The translations under genes and the position numbers were made by a program. The notes below the pieces were generated by a model. It saw only the letters and a list, made by a program, of their open reading frames with translations. It made no database searches and was not told where the DNA came from. Shown here in pieces: positions 43,568 to 49,920 of a stretch of 49,920 bases of DNA; within the stretch, counting starts at the first letter, position 1, and each line of letters begins with the position of its first letter. Source of the DNA: JAIRTY01 sp050257395 (GTDB lineage: Bacteria; Actinomycetota; Actinomycetes; Streptosporangiales; Streptosporangiaceae); the NCBI GenBank assembly GCA_050257395.1, contig JBLMWU010000304.1, positions 1-49,920 on the forward strand. Reading direction: 5' to 3'.

Positions 43568-44695
43568 CTAGCTGCGCGTGTGGGTGCTGCTGTGCACCTG
43601 GTACCGGGCCGCGTCGGCTGCCCGCAGTTCCAGCCCGAGGCCCGGCGCGGACGGATCGGGCCGCAGCGCGCCGCCGGCCGGGGTGAGCGTGCCGTCGAAG
43701 AGCATCGACTCGATCCGGACGTGGTCGTGGAAGTACTCCAGGTGCCGCAGCCGCTCCACCGCGCAGAACGCGTGCGCGGACACCGCTGGCGCGCAGTGCG
43801 CGGACAGGTCGACCTGGTGCGCCGCGGACAGCCCGGCCACCTGCAGCAGCCCGGTGATCCCGCCGCATCTGGTGACGTCGGCCTGCAGGCAGTCCACTGC
43901 TTCGCCGTCGAGCAGCCGGGCGAAGTCGGGGAGCAGGAACCCGTACTCGCCGGCGGCGACCTCCAGCCCGGGTGGGCCGCCGGCGCGGACCTGCCGCAGC
44001 CCGGTGACGTCGTCGGAGGAGACCGGTTCCTCCAGCCAGGACACGCCGAACTCGTCGCGGAAGTGCCACGCCCACCGCAGTGCCTCCTTGCGCGGCAGCG
44101 CACCGTTCGCGTCGGTGAAGAGTTCCGGCTCGTCCCCGATGGCCTTGCGCACCGCTGCCAGCCGGGCCGGGTCTTCCTCCGGGTGCCGGGACGTCTTGAG
44201 CTTGACCCGGGGAATGCCCTGCTCCACCCACCCGCCCAGCTGATCGGTCAGCCGGCTGATCGGGTAGTTGGTGAAGCCGCCGCTGCCGTACACGGGCACG
44301 TGATCGTGGAAGGCGGGCAGGGTCGCCACCAGCGGCTGCCCGAGCAGCCGGGCCCGCAGGTCCCAGACGGCGATGTCCACCGCGGCCATCGCCATCGCGC
44401 CGGCGCCCGGCCGGCCCAGGTTGCGCAGCTGCTCTGACATCCGGCGCCACAGCACGGGCGGGGCCAGCGGGTCCGCGCCCAGGGTCAGCCCGGCCAGCTT
44501 GGAGCCGATCAGGTGGGCTGCGGATACATCCGCATATGTGTAACCGATCCCGGTCTGCCCGGCAGCCGACGCCTGCACGATCACGCAGGTGGTGGATTCC
44601 CACTCCAGGGTGCCGTCGCTCTCCTTGCCGTCCGGGCCATCCACCGGGATCGTGCAGGCCAGCACGCCGATCCGCTCTACCGCCGCCTGTCCCAT
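43568..44695 (-). CDS. Enolase-superfamily enzyme, mandelate-racemase subgroup
   Basis: ATG 44695 with GGGGAGGG upstream gives 375 residues. The N-terminal cap (~1-125) is followed by the barrel with Lys165-x-Lys167 (VKLKTS), metal ligands Asp195 (FTDANGA), Glu222 (LEEPV) and Glu250 (AGEYGF), and the Asp273/His300 dyad (QADVTR, SAHCAP). These match mandelate racemase positions closely. Such enzymes abstract a proton next to a carboxylate, as dehydratases of sugar acids or racemases. The substrate cannot be named. It is read in the same direction as the FAD/Fe-S dehydrogenase and is divergent from the thiamine-diphosphate enzyme; a shared acid-sugar or hydroxyacid route is possible. Confidence 0.92.
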   Translation of the reverse strand: MGQAAVERIGVLACTIPVDGPDGKESDGTLEWESTTCVIVQASAAGQTGIGYTYADVSAAHLIGSKLAGLTLGADPLAPPVLWRRMSEQLRNLGRPGAGAMAMAAVDIAVWDLRARLLGQPLVATLPAFHDHVPVYGSGGFTNYPISRLTDQLGGWVEQGIPRVKLKTSRHPEEDPARLAAVRKAIGDEPELFTDANGALPRKEALRWAWHFRDEFGVSWLEEPVSSDDVTGLRQVRAGGPPGLEVAAGEYGFLLPDFARLLDGEAVDCLQADVTRCGGITGLLQVAGLSAAHQVDLSAHCAPAVSAHAFCAVERLRHLEYFHDHVRIESMLFDGTLTPAGGALRPDPSAPGLGLELRAADAARYQVHSSTHTRS

Positions 44696-44882
44696 GCACC
44701 CTCCCCTGTCCGGACAGTCCCTTTGGGTATCCATCGCGGCACGATGCAAACCTGCCGGTGGCGGACCTGCCGGTCGCGGGCCTGTCAATGCCGGGCCGCG
44801 GGCTGTTTAGCAGGCCCGCCGCGGGTGAGCAGAACAAGGAGGGCATGTCGTGCCACGAGATATACACCAGCGGGGAGGGCCA

Positions 44883-46676
44883 ATGGCACAGGTCACCGAC
44901 TACGTACTGGGCAGGCTGCGGGAATGGGGCGTGCACCGGGTCTACGGGTATCCGGGCGACGGGATCAACGGCTTCCTCGGCGCCTACGACCGGGCCGGGG
45001 GCGACCCGGAGTTCATCCAGGTCCGCCACGAGGAGATGGCCGCTTTCATGGCGACCGCCCACGCCAAGTTCACCGGCGAGGTGGGCGTGTGCACCGCGAC
45101 GTCCGGGCCCGGCGCGATCCACCTGCTGAACGGCCTGTACGACGCCAAGCTGGACCACCAGCCGGTGGTCGCGCTGATCGGGCAGCAGAAGCGGCTCTCG
45201 ATGGGCACGCACTACCAGCAGGAAGTGGACCTGGACTCGCTGTTCAAGGACGTGTCCGAGTTCGTGAACACCTGCGCCCACCCCGGGCAGGCGCGGCACC
45301 TGATCGACCGGGCGATGAAGACCGCGCTGACCACCCGCGGCGTGGCGACCATCATCTTCCCCGAGGACATCCAGGAAGAGGAGGCGGTCCCCAGCCCGCC
45401 GCACGCGCACGGCAGCGTGTTCTCCAGCGTGGGCTGGGCGAAGCCGCGGATTCTCCCGGACGAGACGGAGCTGCGGAAGGCGGCCGAGATCCTCAACCGG
45501 GGCGAGCGGGTGGCGATCCTCGCCGGGCAGGGTGCCGCCGAAGCCTCAGCGGAGCTCATCGAGACCGCCGAGCTGCTCGGCGCGGGGATCACCAAGGCAC
45601 TGCTGGGCCGCGAGGTCGTCCCGGACGACCTGCCGTTCGTCACCGGGCCGATCGGCCTGCTGGGGTCCAAGCCCAGCGATGAGATGGTGATGAACTGCGA
45701 CACCCTGCTCATGGTCGGGACCAGCTTCCCCTACGCCGAATGGCTGCCGGAAGAAGGCAAGGCCCGGTGCGTGGAGATCGACATCGACGGCCGGATGATC
45801 GGGATGCGCTACCCGGCCGACGCCCACCTGATCGGCGACTCCAAGGAGACCCTGCGGGCGCTGATCCCGCTGCTCAAGCGCAAGACCGACCGGGCCTGGC
45901 GGCAGCAGATCGAGAAGAACGTGGCCGAGTGGTGGCGGATCCTGGACCGGCAGAGCCACCAGCAGTTCGACAGCGCGATCAACCCGCAGCTGGTCGCCTG
46001 GGACCTCTCAGAGGTGCTGCCCGACAACGCCATCCTCACCGCCGACTCCGGGTCGGCGACCACCTGGTGGGCGCGGCACATCAAGCTGCGCCCGGGCATG
46101 CAGGCCTCGCTGTCCGGCACCCTGGCGACCATGGGACCGGGCACGCCGTACGCGATCGCGGCGAAGCTCGCCTACCCGGACCGGCCGGTCATCGCGTTCA
46201 TCGGCGACGGCGCCTTCCAGATGAACGGGATGAACGAGATGCTCACGGTCAAGCGCTACCGCGACCGGCTGAGCCGTTCCCCGCTGATCTTCTGCGTGTT
46301 CAACAACCAGGACCTCAACCAGGTCACCTGGGAGCAGCGCGCGCTGTCGGGCGACCCGAAGTTCATGGGCTCGCAGTGGCTGCCGGACATGCCGTATGCC
46401 GAGTACGCGAAGCTGGTCGGCCTGCACGGGATCTACTGCGACAACCCGAAGCAGGTGCGCAAGGCCTGGCAGGAGGCGCTCGCGGCGGACGGCCCGGTGC
46501 TGCTGGAGTTCAAGGTGGACCAGGAGGTCGCGCCGCTGCCGCCGCACATCATGATGGAGCAGGGCAAGAAGGCGGCCAAGGCCTGGGTGAAGGACCCCGA
46601 GCGCAGCGGCATCGCGGTCCGCGGCTTCCGGCAGAAGCTGGCCGAGTTCTACGAAGCGCTGCCCGGCCGCGGCTGA
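44883..46676 (+). CDS. Thiamine-diphosphate-dependent oxidase/decarboxylase (pyruvate oxidase or acetolactate synthase-like)
   Basis: I start at ATG 44883 (GGGGAGGG upstream), giving 597 residues. Domains in order are TPP-binding N (~1-170; catalytic Glu50 in VRHEEMAAF), central (~195-325) and TPP-binding C (~365-550, with GDGAFQMNGMNEML and CVFNNQDLN). The family includes PoxB (pyruvate:quinone oxidoreductase), acetolactate synthase and benzoylformate decarboxylase. The central domain has no clear FAD-binding test that I can read, so oxidase versus decarboxylase is open; overall it most resembles the PoxB-like group. The gene is divergent from the enolase-superfamily enzyme and converges with the aldo/keto reductase. 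Confidence 0.9.
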   Translation: MAQVTDYVLGRLREWGVHRVYGYPGDGINGFLGAYDRAGGDPEFIQVRHEEMAAFMATAHAKFTGEVGVCTATSGPGAIHLLNGLYDAKLDHQPVVALIGQQKRLSMGTHYQQEVDLDSLFKDVSEFVNTCAHPGQARHLIDRAMKTALTTRGVATIIFPEDIQEEEAVPSPPHAHGSVFSSVGWAKPRILPDETELRKAAEILNRGERVAILAGQGAAEASAELIETAELLGAGITKALLGREVVPDDLPFVTGPIGLLGSKPSDEMVMNCDTLLMVGTSFPYAEWLPEEGKARCVEIDIDGRMIGMRYPADAHLIGDSKETLRALIPLLKRKTDRAWRQQIEKNVAEWWRILDRQSHQQFDSAINPQLVAWDLSEVLPDNAILTADSGSATTWWARHIKLRPGMQASLSGTLATMGPGTPYAIAAKLAYPDRPVIAFIGDGAFQMNGMNEMLTVKRYRDRLSRSPLIFCVFNNQDLNQVTWEQRALSGDPKFMGSQWLPDMPYAEYAKLVGLHGIYCDNPKQVRKAWQEALAADGPVLLEFKVDQEVAPLPPHIMMEQGKKAAKAWVKDPERSGIAVRGFRQKLAEFYEALPGRG

Positions 46677-46686
46677 CGGGCCCGGC

Positions 46687-47643
46687 TCAGCCCGCCCCGA
46701 TCCGGCGCAGCTGCCCGAGGTCGTCCGGGCTGAGCCGGGCCGCCAGGGCGGCCGCGGCGCAGTTGTCCCGCAGCTGCTCCGGGCTGGTGGCGCCGAACAG
46801 CACGCTGGTGACGCCGGGGCTGGTGAGCGGGAACGCCAGCGCCAGCGCGGCCGGCGTGGTCCCCAGCCTGGCGGCCAGGGCCGCGAGCTCGTCAGCGGCC
46901 GCGGCCGCGGCGGCGTACCGCGGGTCCGCCAGCGCCCCGGCGGCGCGGCCCGCCGCCGCATCCGTGCGGTACTTGCTGGTGAGCACGCCGCCCGCCAGGC
47001 AGAACGAGGCGACCACGCCGGCGCCCGCCGCGGCCAGCGCCGCGGTCATGGCCGGGTCCTCCACCCAGGAGCGCTGCACCAGGCTGTAGGGCAGCTGGGC
47101 CGCGCACGGCGGCGGGACCCCGAGGCCGGCGGCCGCCGCCACCGCCTCCGCGGTCTGGCCGGCGGGCCAGTTCACCAGCGCCCAGGCGCGGGCCTTGCCC
47201 GCGGTGACCAGCGCGCCGGTCGCGGCCACCAGGTCCGGGACCGGCAGGCCGTCCGGCGGCGGGTTGGCGTAGATGAGGTCCACGTAGTCGAAGCACATGC
47301 GCTGCAGCGAGGCGTCCAGCTCCGCGGCGGCGCTCTGCTCCGGCCAGAACTCCCACCACAGCTTGTTGGCGACCACCGTGCCGTCCCGCCGCAGGCCGGC
47401 CCCGCGGAACAGCTCGCCGAACAGGACCTCGGAGTAGCCGGTGGGGATGGGCGCGGTGCCGGTCTCGTCGTTGTAGCGGGCGTCGTCGAAGAAGGTGATG
47501 CCCTCCTCGCGGGCGGCGCTCAGGACGGCGGTCCCGGTCTCCGGCGGGATGCGCTCGAAGGTCCGCCAGGACCCCAGCGACAGCACGGACACCTCGGGCC
47601 CGGACGAGCCGAGCGGCCGGGAACTCATGCTCACTGCCGGCAT
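46687..47643 (-). CDS. Aldo/keto reductase, Kv-beta-like
   Basis: ATG 47643 (GGGAGG upstream) gives 318 residues of AKR barrel. The start SLGSWRTFE and the pair FGELFRGAGLRRDG resemble Kv-channel beta subunits and their bacterial relatives. The catalytic set is Asp53/54, Tyr57 (FFDDARYND) and Lys94 (VANKLWWEF), but the usual His is Asn127 (LIYANPPPDG), as in Kv-beta. So it can bind NADPH but may turn over slowly. The C-terminal part includes GATSPEQLRDN, the cofactor loop. It converges with the thiamine-diphosphate enzyme across 10 bases and is read away from the LuxR regulator. The substrate is unknown. Confidence 0.88.
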   Translation of the reverse strand: MPAVSMSSRPLGSSGPEVSVLSLGSWRTFERIPPETGTAVLSAAREEGITFFDDARYNDETGTAPIPTGYSEVLFGELFRGAGLRRDGTVVANKLWWEFWPEQSAAAELDASLQRMCFDYVDLIYANPPPDGLPVPDLVAATGALVTAGKARAWALVNWPAGQTAEAVAAAAGLGVPPPCAAQLPYSLVQRSWVEDPAMTAALAAAGAGVVASFCLAGGVLTSKYRTDAAAGRAAGALADPRYAAAAAAADELAALAARLGTTPAALALAFPLTSPGVTSVLFGATSPEQLRDNCAAAALAARLSPDDLGQLRRIGAG

Positions 47644-47715
47644 TGCGCCTCCCTCGGGAGCGGTGGTCGCCCCGCCAGGCAAGCCTGCTCAGTCAGCATC
47701 CGGGCGTCAACCGGG

Positions 47716-48777
47716 TCAGCCGCCCAGCGCGCGGGCGAGCAGGGCGCGGCGGCTTCGCGTGCCGGTCTTCGTGAAGACCGACTTGAGGTGGTCCTGCACG
47801 GTGTGCTCCGACACGAACAGGTCCCGGGCGATCTCGCGGGTACCGCCGCCGGTGGCCAGGTGGCTGAGCAGTTCCGCTTCCCGGGCGCTCAGGCCGCACG
47901 CCCGGGCGAACACCGCCACCCGGGCCGACGGCGAGGCGGGCTCGATGCTGACGGCGATGTCGCGCTCGCCGGGTCCGCCGTCCTCCAGCCGGGCCGCCCG
48001 CAGGGTCAGCCAGCGACCGCCCGCCAGATGTGCCCGCGCCAGCGGCGGCCCGCTGTCCACCCCGGCTTCCGCGGCCAGCAACTGGGCCGCGACGTTGTAG
48101 GCGCTGGCCGGCACCGGCGCCTGGTCCGCCTCGTCCCGCGGGACCAGCAGCCGCAGGTACCGCTGCGTGTGCGGGGTCTGTGCCCGCACCTCGAGCGTGG
48201 GGGACAGCAGCAGCACCACCGGGCCGGGGGGCGGCTGCCCGCCGGGGCTGACCGGGGTGAAGGTCAGGGCCTGGCTGCGCCGCAGCGCCGCCGTCACCGC
48301 AGGGCCGATCCCGCTGAGGAAGCCGAGTTCCTCTTGCGTGAACGGCGGTGCGGTGCCGGTCCGCCACAGATCCAGAAAGCCCCAGCAGCCGAACCGGTCA
48401 CGCTGCACCGCCGAGGCCAGATCGGTCACCTGATAGCGGCACAGCAGGTCGCGCCACAGCAGGCTCCGCGCCAGGTCGCCCGCGGTCGCCGCAGCCAGCG
48501 AGGCGGCTCCGGAGTCCAGCCGGGTCCACCGGTTGACGGGCGTCAGGTACTTGAGCCGGATCAGCCGCGGCAGTTCCGGCAGGCAGGGGACGTCCGCGAG
48601 CGGCGCCGAGCCTACGCACGTCTCCGGGTCGGTGACCACCCACGCGTACGCGCCGAACGGCACCACCCGCCGGATCGCGGCCAGCACGGCGAGCCGCAGC
48701 GCCCGCGCGTCCGTGTCGCGCTGGCAGAGCTCGGCGACGTGCCCGCGGGCCCGGGCGAAGGCGGTCGGACTGGCCAC
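47716..48777 (-). CDS. LuxR-family transcriptional regulator with N-terminal GAF-like region
   Basis: A 353-residue protein from GTG 48777. The N-terminal ~150 residues (LAAIRRVVPFGAYAWVVTDPET) look like a GAF-type ligand-binding domain as in many actinobacterial LuxR proteins. A PAS-like part may follow (~190-265). The C-terminal ~60 residues are a LuxR HTH (LSAREAELLSHLATGGGTRE, FVSEHTVQDHLKSVFTKTG). No receiver domain or phosphorylation site exists, so control is probably by a ligand. It lies 72 bases upstream of the aldo/keto reductase on the same strand and is divergent from the small ABM-like gene; either may be its target. Confidence 0.9.
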   Translation of the reverse strand: MASPTAFARARGHVAELCQRDTDARALRLAVLAAIRRVVPFGAYAWVVTDPETCVGSAPLADVPCLPELPRLIRLKYLTPVNRWTRLDSGAASLAAATAGDLARSLLWRDLLCRYQVTDLASAVQRDRFGCWGFLDLWRTGTAPPFTQEELGFLSGIGPAVTAALRRSQALTFTPVSPGGQPPPGPVVLLLSPTLEVRAQTPHTQRYLRLLVPRDEADQAPVPASAYNVAAQLLAAEAGVDSGPPLARAHLAGGRWLTLRAARLEDGGPGERDIAVSIEPASPSARVAVFARACGLSAREAELLSHLATGGGTREIARDLFVSEHTVQDHLKSVFTKTGTRSRRALLARALGG

Positions 48778-48918
48778 GCTCGCAGGCTAACCGTCACCGG
48801 TCACCAGCTGGCAGGCCCGCGCCCGGAATCCCAGAAAGCTGGGATGTCGCTGCTCAGCTGCGGGTTCCTAACGTGAGGTGCAGGCCGGCGGCAGGCCGGC
48901 CCGGATGAGGAGGAACCG

Positions 48919-49203
48919 ATGCACACGATGGTGGTGCGGATGTCGATTGACCCGGCACGGGTGGCTGAGGTCGAGCGTCATCTGCGGGAGGACATCACCG
49001 GCTGGGCGAAGCAGCAGCCGGGTTTCGTCAGCGGCCAGTGGCTGCGCAGCGCGGACGGCAGCGGCGGCCTGGGTGTGGTGGTGTTCGCGAGCGAGGACGC
49101 GGCGGACACCGCTGCGCGCGGCCCGCGCGGCTTCCCCCGCGACGGGGCGCGGGCCTGGAACGTCGAGGAGGTGACGGTCTACGCGCAGGTCGCCACGGCC
49201 TGA
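48919..49203 (+). CDS. ABM-like (antibiotic biosynthesis monooxygenase fold) small protein
   Basis: ATG 48919 has GAGGAGGAAC upstream, a strong ribosome site. The 94 residues have the alternating beta and helix pattern of the dimeric alpha/beta barrel (MHTMVVRMSID, VERHLREDITGWAKQQPGFV, GLGVVVFASEDAADTAARG, EVTVYAQVA). Such folds act as monooxygenases, EthD-like enzymes or small binding proteins. No metal or heme site stands out. It shares a 141-base divergent promoter region with the LuxR gene. The stop is nine bases from the end of the decarboxylase gene on the other strand. Confidence 0.75.
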   Translation: MHTMVVRMSIDPARVAEVERHLREDITGWAKQQPGFVSGQWLRSADGSGGLGVVVFASEDAADTAARGPRGFPRDGARAWNVEEVTVYAQVATA

Positions 49204-49212
49204 ACGCGGGCC

Positions 49213-49920
49213 TCACCCCGGCGGGGCGGTAGCGGGCCGGATCGCACCGGCGCAGGAGCAGACCGCCGCCACGCTGCGGTCGATGTCCTCCTCCGTGGTG
49301 TTCCAGCCGCTCACGCTGATGCGCATGGCGCGGCGGCCCTGCCAGGTGGTGGGGCCGCACCAGCAGGTGCCCTCGCGCTGGACGGCCGCGATCACCGCGT
49401 CCGTGTCTGCCCCGAAGTCCGCCACCACCTGGTTGAGCACCACGTCGTTGAGCACGCCGAAGCCCGCGCTGGCCAGCCCGCCGGCGAACCGGCGGGCCAG
49501 CCGGCAGGTCCGCTCGACCAGCCCGGCGACCCCGCCCTGGCCCAGCGACGCGAGCGCCGCCCACACCTCGGCGCCGCGGGCCCGCTGGGACGACTGCGGG
49601 GTCAGGTTCATCGGCTCGCGGGCGGCGCTGGCGGGCAGGTAGGCGGCTTCGGCCTGCATGGCGGCGGCGAGCGCGGCAGGCTCGCGGACCAGGGCGATAC
49701 CGCAGTCGTAGGCCGTGTTGAGCCACTTGTGCGCGTCCGTGGCCCACGAGTCGGCGTCCGCCACCCCGGCGAGCTGGCCGGCGGTGGCCGGCGAGGCCGC
49801 CGCCCACAGGCCGAACGCGCCGTCCACGTGCACCCAGGCGCCCTGCTCGTGAGCCCAGGCGATCAGCGGCCCGAACGGGTCGCTGGCGCCGCTGTTCACG
49901 TTGCCCGCCTGCAGGCACAC
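49213..49920 (-). CDS. PLP-dependent (group II) decarboxylase, C-terminal part (cut by window edge)
   Basis: The gene enters from the right edge; its first part lies outside. The visible ~235 residues have the fold-type I pattern of aromatic-amino-acid/glutamate decarboxylases: AGNVNSGASDPFG and WVHVDGAFGLWAA near the cofactor, then the PLP lysine in WATDAHKWLNTAYDCG. The C-terminal small domain follows (MRISVSGWNTTEEDIDRSV). It would remove CO2 from an amino acid, but the substrate needs the missing half. It converges on the ABM-like gene. The stop TGA is at 49213-49215. Confidence 0.88.
   Translation of the reverse strand: MCLQAGNVNSGASDPFGPLIAWAHEQGAWVHVDGAFGLWAAASPATAGQLAGVADADSWATDAHKWLNTAYDCGIALVREPAALAAAMQAEAAYLPASAAREPMNLTPQSSQRARGAEVWAALASLGQGGVAGLVERTCRLARRFAGGLASAGFGVLNDVVLNQVVADFGADTDAVIAAVQREGTCWCGPTTWQGRRAMRISVSGWNTTEEDIDRSVAAVCSCAGAIRPATAPPG

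Overview
This window is chromosomal DNA from a very GC-rich actinomycete. Third codon positions are almost always G or C, and GTG starts and GGAGG-type ribosome sites are common. It carries a four-gene conservon (cvnABCD) followed by CYP157-like P450s, DUF1707 and ANTAR/LuxR-era regulators typical of filamentous actinomycetes, and a lipoprotein N-acyltransferase pair. A Streptosporangiales or Streptomyces-like host fits best, but the genus cannot be read from the sequence. I saw no rRNA, tRNA, CRISPR array, integrase or insertion sequence.

Region by region. 1-970: the 3' end of a membrane protein, an HTH protein and a small coiled-coil protein. 989-9671 (all minus strand): a CheR-type methyltransferase with PAS domains, a CheB-type methylesterase, a helical protein, an L,D-transpeptidase lipoprotein, an apolipoprotein N-acyltransferase (Lnt) whose frame runs without a stop into the transpeptidase, a decayed GNAT gene, and a second complete Lnt. 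This is an envelope and lipoprotein cluster. 9870-14871 (plus): two paralogous single-pass membrane proteins sharing an upstream element, an EamA transporter overlapping serS (which carries an apparent one-base deletion), and a glutathionyl-hydroquinone-reductase-like protein. 15038-22395 (minus): an S53 sedolisin-like peptidase, a large anchored secreted protein, DUF1707, then a 2-oxoacid dehydrogenase operon (lipoate ligase, E1 alpha, E1 beta, a lone 77-residue lipoyl domain). 22583-28799: an ArsP-like permease, a hemerythrin protein, a ClpC-like AAA+ unfoldase and a secreted M1-type metallopeptidase.

29088-34951 (plus) is the most distinctive block. cvnA-cvnB-cvnC-cvnD are translationally coupled and are followed by two tandem P450s with the same degenerate K-helix. 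The second P450 appears to have arisen by a duplication that copied the cvnD stop and the P450 ribosome site. A third, canonical P450 lies on the opposite strand. 36539-49920 is metabolic: a MetE-like methyltransferase, a SnoaL-like protein divergent from an IclR regulator with a candidate operator between them, a 1066-residue FAD/Fe-S dehydrogenase, an enolase-superfamily enzyme divergent from a thiamine-diphosphate oxidase or decarboxylase, a Kv-beta-like aldo/keto reductase, a LuxR regulator, an ABM-like protein and a truncated PLP-dependent decarboxylase.

Three places look broken or odd in frame: the Lnt/Ldt junction at a run of six C, serS near 13551, and the GNAT remnant at 7705-8041. 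Two of these could be sequencing errors and need raw-read checks. The GNAT remnant also seems to have lost its middle, so it is more likely true decay.
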